Source of the DNA: Burkholderia latens
GTDB taxonomy: Bacteria; Pseudomonadota; Gammaproteobacteria; Burkholderiales; Burkholderiaceae
NCBI RefSeq assembly: GCF_902499045.1
Contig: NZ_CABVPL010000061.1
Location: 1-44,801 of the forward strand
DNA: 44,801 bases
Reading direction: 5' to 3'
Part shown: in pieces, positions 41,059 to 44,801 of the stretch
Layout of the letters: every line of letters starts with the position of its first letter
Numbering within the stretch: position 1 is the stretch's first letter
Notes under the pieces: generated by a model
What the model was told of the DNA's origin: nothing
Databases searched by the model: none
The model's input: the letters and a program-made list of their open reading frames with translations, nothing else
Translations under genes and position numbers: made by a program

Positions 41059-43260
41059 TCAGCGGAAAATCCTCAGCCAGTCGAACAAGCCCGAATGCTG
41101 TGCACGGCGCCTGGGCGCTGGCGCGGGCCCGCTGCGCGGCCGGAAGTCCGGCGAGAACTGCGCATGCGGATCGATCACGCGCGCACGCAGCGCCGCCTCG
41201 TAGAACGACCCGACGATCGGCAGCGCGCTGTGCGCGCCCGCGCCCCAGTAGTCGCTGCGCAGCGTCACGCTGCCGTCGTCGAAGCCGACCCACGCGCCCG
41301 CCACCAGTTGCGGATGCATCAGGATGAACCAGCCGTCCGTGTTGTCCTGCGTCGTGCCGGTCTTGCCGGCGACGTCGATGCGGATTCCGTAGCGCGCGCG
41401 GATGTCGGCGCCCGTCCCGTAATCGACGACGCTGCGCATCGTATCGGCGAGCGTCTGCGCCGCGGCCTCCGGCAGCGCGCGTTCGGGCGGCGCGCTGCCG
41501 AACGCGGCGAGCACCTTGCCGTCGCGATCCTCGATGCGCGTGATCATCTGCGGCGCGACGTACACGCCGCGGTTCGCGATCGTCCCGTACGCGGCCACCA
41601 TCTCCTTCAGCGTGACCGGACTCGTGCCGAGCGCGAGCGACGGCACCGCGTCGAGCGGGCTGTCGCGCACGCCCATCGCGCGCGCGAGCTGCGCGACCTT
41701 CGCCGCACCTTCGCGCTGCATCACCTGCGCGGTGATGCGGTTGCGCGACAGCGCGAGCCCGTCGCGCAGCGTCATAGGCGCGTCCGTCGGCGGCTCGGCG
41801 TCGCTCGGCCGCCACACCGCGTGTGCGCCGATCGGAATCGCGACGGGGCGATCGACGAACGTATCGCCTGGCCGCATCCCGTCCGCGAACGCGGCGCCAT
41901 AGACGAACGGCTTGAATGTCGAGCCCGGCTGCCGCCGCGCCTGCACGACGTGATCGAACGGCTCGCTGCCGAAGTCCGGGCTGCCGACCCACGCGCGGAT
42001 CGCGCCGTTGCGCGGATCGATCGCGACGAAGCCGGCCTGCACCTGCGTCTTGCGCTCGCACAGCGCGCGCATGAACGTGCGATTCGCGCCGAGCTGCTTC
42101 AGCGCGGCCGCGTCGGCGAGGCCCGCGTCGCGCGCCGCGCGATAGTCGGGCGTCTGCCGGATGAAGCCGCGAAACAGGTCGTTGCGCAGCCCGCAGCCGG
42201 ACGGGCCGCGCCACGCGGTGTCGGCGATCGCCTGCAGGCGGTCGGCCTGCTGCGTGAGCGCTTGCGTCGCCATGTCCTGCAACCGCGCGTCGAGCGTCGT
42301 GCGCACGACGAGGCCGTCGGAATAGAGATCGTAGTTGTTGCGGTCGGCCCACGCGATCAGCCACTTGCGCAGCTGCACCGCGAAATGCGGCGCGGGGCCC
42401 GGCTGCGCGGTCTGCGGCTCGAAATCGACGCGCAGCGGCCGGCGCTGCAGTTGCGCGAGCTGCCGCGGCGACAGCATGCCCATCGCGGCCATCCGGCCGA
42501 GCACGATGTTGCGGCGCTGGACTGCGCGCTCGGGGTTCAGTACCGGGTTGTAGTAGCTGTTGCCCTTCAGCATCCCGACGAGCGTCGCGCTTTCGACGAT
42601 GTCGAGCTGATCGGCCGATTTACCGAAATAGGTGCGCGCGGCCATCTCGACGCCGTACGCGTTGTACAGGAACGGCACCGTGTTCAGGTAGGTCTCGAGG
42701 ATCTGGTCCTTGCTGTAGACAGCCTCGATCTTCAGCGCGGTGATCGCCTCCTTCAGCTTGCGAGTGAGCGTCGGCGCGCGGCCGACTTCGTCCGGGTACA
42801 GGTTGCGCGCGAGCTGCTGCGTGATCGTCGAGCCGCCCTGGCGGTCGCCCGAGAACGTATGGAGCGCGGCCGACGCCGTGCGCTTCCAGTCGAGCCCGTG
42901 ATGCTCGTAGAAGCGATGGTCCTCGGTCGCGATCAGCGCATCGACCATGTGCGGCGAAATCTGCTTGAGCGGCACCCATTCGCGGTTCACCGGCCGGAAC
43001 TCGGCGATCAGCTGGCCGTCGGCGGACAGCACGCGCGCGGGGCGATCGATGCGCGCCTTGCGGATGTCGCCGATGCTCGGCGTGAGCGGAACGAACGCGA
43101 GCAGCACGAGCAGGCCGAGCACCGGGATTGCGGCGAACGTCAGCACGACGCCGCGGCGCGTCGGATGGCGCACGTGCTGCCACGCGGCGGCGCCGAGCAC
43201 GCGAGCGCGGCCACGGCAGCGAAGCCACAGATTGCGGACGAACGGCACGAAGCGATTCAC
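41059..43260 (-). CDS. Class A penicillin-binding protein (PBP1-type)
   Basis: The 733-residue bifunctional peptidoglycan synthase has a short cytoplasmic tail, one membrane anchor (about residues 36-58), a GT51 glycosyltransferase domain with catalytic Glu113 (TEDHRFYEHHGLD) and QGGSTITQQLARN (141-153), and a transpeptidase domain with SxxK at Ser447-Lys450 (QPGSTFKPF), SxN at 505-507 (SRN) and KTG at 633-635 (GKTGTT). It polymerises and cross-links glycan strands in the periplasm. At 733 residues it is shorter than typical PBP1a (about 800-850), so it may be an additional class A enzyme rather than the main one. Confidence 0.94.
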   Translation of the reverse strand: MNRFVPFVRNLWLRCRGRARVLGAAAWQHVRHPTRRGVVLTFAAIPVLGLLVLLAFVPLTPSIGDIRKARIDRPARVLSADGQLIAEFRPVNREWVPLKQISPHMVDALIATEDHRFYEHHGLDWKRTASAALHTFSGDRQGGSTITQQLARNLYPDEVGRAPTLTRKLKEAITALKIEAVYSKDQILETYLNTVPFLYNAYGVEMAARTYFGKSADQLDIVESATLVGMLKGNSYYNPVLNPERAVQRRNIVLGRMAAMGMLSPRQLAQLQRRPLRVDFEPQTAQPGPAPHFAVQLRKWLIAWADRNNYDLYSDGLVVRTTLDARLQDMATQALTQQADRLQAIADTAWRGPSGCGLRNDLFRGFIRQTPDYRAARDAGLADAAALKQLGANRTFMRALCERKTQVQAGFVAIDPRNGAIRAWVGSPDFGSEPFDHVVQARRQPGSTFKPFVYGAAFADGMRPGDTFVDRPVAIPIGAHAVWRPSDAEPPTDAPMTLRDGLALSRNRITAQVMQREGAAKVAQLARAMGVRDSPLDAVPSLALGTSPVTLKEMVAAYGTIANRGVYVAPQMITRIEDRDGKVLAAFGSAPPERALPEAAAQTLADTMRSVVDYGTGADIRARYGIRIDVAGKTGTTQDNTDGWFILMHPQLVAGAWVGFDDGSVTLRSDYWGAGAHSALPIVGSFYEAALRARVIDPHAQFSPDFRPRSGPAPAPRRRAQHSGLFDWLRIFR

Positions 43261-43415
43261 GGCGGCGAGAGCGGGAGCGGAAAAGGCGCGATCCTAGCAA
43301 ACCGGCCGGCGTCGGCTGTGACTAAAAGGCCGGTTTCCTTGCAGGATTTACAGACGATTACGTTTGTTGCCCGCGGACAATCTTTGCGCGCACGCGCCGC
43401 GTGCGATTCATCGGA

Positions 43416-44801
43416 TCAATGGCCGCCGGCCGCTTCGCCGACCACATCGGCGAGCCGCTGCGCGGCCGCCTCCATTCGCGCGCGGTCGAACCCGCCGAAG
43501 CCGAGCACGAGGCCCGGTCGTGCGGTGCCCGGCGCGAACATCGGCGACACCGCGCGCACCGCGACGCCGGCCTGCGCGGCGCGGGCCGCCACGTCGAGAT
43601 CGTCGAGTCGTTGCGCGAGCCACAACACGACGTGCATGCCCTGGTCGCCCGGCTGGACCCACGCGAGCTCGCGGGGCAATCGCGCATGCAGCGTGTCGAT
43701 CAGTAGCGCGCGCTGTTCCGCGTAGACGCCGCGCACGCGGCGAATGTGGCGATCGAGATGACCTTCGGCGATGAACGCGGCGAGCACGTGCTGATCGGCG
43801 GTCGGCGCGTGGCGATCCATCAGCACGCGCGCGCCGCAGAACGCCGGCACGAGATCGTCGGGCGCGATCACGTAGCCGAGCCGCAGCGACGGAAACAGGA
43901 TCTTGCTGAACGTGCCGAGATAGACGACGCGATCGGGATCGAGCCCTTGCAGCGACGGAAACGGATAGCCTTCGTAACGCAGCTCGCTGTCGTAATCGTC
44001 TTCGACGACCCACGCGCGATGCGTGCGCGCCCAGCCGAGCAGCGCGTTGCGCCGCGCCATGCTCATCGGCATGCCGAGCGGGTACTGATGCGACGGCGTG
44101 ACGAATGCCACGCGCGCGTCCGGCGCGGCGCGGATGCCGGCGTCGACGTCGATGCCGTCCGCGTCCACCGGCACGCGCACCATCGCATCGCGCCGCCCGG
44201 TGCTCTCGAGCAGCGCGGTGATGCCGCGATAGGCGGGATTCTCGACCCACGCGCGATCGCCCGCGCCGAGCAGCACCTGGCTCGCGAGATGCAGCCCTTG
44301 CTGCGTGCCGCTCGTGATCACGATCTGGTCGGCGCTGCAACGCACCGAGCGCGACCGGCGCACGTAATCGGCGATCGCTTCGCGCAGCGGCAATGCGCCT
44401 TGCGGATCCGCATAGCCGGACGGCGCGCCGGCGCCGCGCGCGCGCAGGCGATTGCCGAGCCGGCGCCAGATGTCGTCGGGCGCGGTGAGTCCGGCCGGCA
44501 CCGAGATCGCGAACGGCGCGGCCGGCAATGGCCGGAATTCGCGCGCGATCCGCGCGAACGTCGCGGCCGGCTCGGGAAGGCCGGTGGGCGCGGCGTGGGC
44601 GGCGTGAGCGCTGCTTGGGCGCGCGGCAGGAGGGTCGCCAGCGGGCGCCGGCTCGGCCAGCGCGTTCGCGACGCGCGTGCCGGCGCCGCCGCGCGCTTCG
44701 AGAAAGCCTTCGGCGACGAGCTGCGCATACGCGTCCACGACGGTGCCGCGTGCGACCTGCAGCGCCGCCGCGAGCAGCCGCGTGGACGGCAGCGCGTCGC
44801 C
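43416..44801 (-). CDS. MocR-type regulator: GntR domain fused to aminotransferase (5' end cut)
   Basis: The visible 461 codons begin inside a GntR winged-helix domain (GDALPSTRLLAAALQVARGT, then VVDAYAQLVAEGFLEARGGAGTRV), and an estimated 25-45 residues are missing beyond the window edge. A Pro/Ala-rich linker leads into a class I aminotransferase fold with the pyridoxal-phosphate lysine in VVYLGTFSKILFPSLRLGY. MocR/PdxR/GabR proteins sense pyridoxal phosphate, often with an amine, and regulate vitamin B6, GABA or taurine genes. The target is probably divergent and outside the window. The 155-bp gap to the PBP gene shows no clear site. Confidence 0.93.
   Translation of the reverse strand, partial: GDALPSTRLLAAALQVARGTVVDAYAQLVAEGFLEARGGAGTRVANALAEPAPAGDPPAARPSSAHAAHAAPTGLPEPAATFARIAREFRPLPAAPFAISVPAGLTAPDDIWRRLGNRLRARGAGAPSGYADPQGALPLREAIADYVRRSRSVRCSADQIVITSGTQQGLHLASQVLLGAGDRAWVENPAYRGITALLESTGRRDAMVRVPVDADGIDVDAGIRAAPDARVAFVTPSHQYPLGMPMSMARRNALLGWARTHRAWVVEDDYDSELRYEGYPFPSLQGLDPDRVVYLGTFSKILFPSLRLGYVIAPDDLVPAFCGARVLMDRHAPTADQHVLAAFIAEGHLDRHIRRVRGVYAEQRALLIDTLHARLPRELAWVQPGDQGMHVVLWLAQRLDDLDVAARAAQAGVAVRAVSPMFAPGTARPGLVLGFGGFDRARMEAAAQRLADVVGEAAGGH

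Overview
The window looks like chromosomal DNA of a high-GC betaproteobacterium, most likely Burkholderia (cepacia-complex type). The 3' end of 5S rRNA at the left edge, the strong G/C third-position bias, the LysR/MHS/LysE gene repertoire and an OmpC-like porin all fit; the species cannot be fixed from the sequence alone. I see no insertion sequence, integrase, phage gene, tRNA or CRISPR array. Most genes are intact, and the only cut ones are the 5S rRNA (left edge) and a MocR regulator (right edge).

Layout. 1-93: end of an rRNA operon and its terminator. 731-2155: DHA2 drug-efflux-type transporter. 2354-3928: a 2OG-Fe(II) oxygenase gene flanked by two unusual blocks of simple tandem repeats with unit sizes of 7 bp on one side and 7, 6, 8 and 5 bp on the other. 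4189-9290: PiT phosphate transporter, metR and the divergent metE. 9476-12861: guanidinobutyrase/agmatinase-type ureohydrolase with an MHS transporter and a divergent LysR regulator. 12951-14173: Lrp-type regulator and LysE-type exporter. 14446-17785: a sedolisin and a serine carboxypeptidase in tandem, two acid-type peptidases separated by an intrinsic terminator. 17806-23891: nadE, an EamA exporter, a 61-aa hypothetical, a DeoR regulator, a two-HKD phospholipase D-like protein and a TetR regulator. 24010-29140: FAD amine oxidase, LysP-like permease and a divergent ALDH7 dehydrogenase, read here as a lysine/pipecolate catabolic locus. 29284-35152: large MscS-type channel, MFS transporter and L,D-transpeptidase-like protein. 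35315-41050: porin, Tat-exported nucleoside hydrolase, LysR regulator, AzgA-type purine permease and adenosine deaminase, which together make a nucleoside scavenging locus. 41059-44801: class A penicillin-binding protein and the MocR regulator.

How the genes work together. Three coherent metabolic modules stand out. (i) In nucleoside salvage, the porin admits nucleosides, the periplasmic hydrolase releases bases, the NCS2 permease imports them and the deaminase handles adenosine or adenine. (ii) In lysine use, the permease brings in lysine, the FAD enzyme would oxidise a cyclic or linear amine intermediate, and the ALDH7 enzyme would convert aminoadipate semialdehyde to aminoadipate. (iii) In guanidino-acid use, a transporter and a ureohydrolase are under a divergent LysR. 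Regulation is visible in several intergenic regions: alternating ATGAAAT half-sites before metE, a perfect palindrome between the ureohydrolase and its LysR, two near-identical palindromes 63 bp apart between lysP and the ALDH gene, 11-bp direct repeats 31 bp apart between the Lrp and LysE genes, and a Pho-box-like sequence before the PiT gene.

The strongest unexplained signals are the compound tandem-repeat blocks around the oxygenase gene, which include long stretches with no T on the + strand, and the paired palindromes in the lysP/ALDH divergent region. No wholly new multi-gene defence or mobile system is evident.
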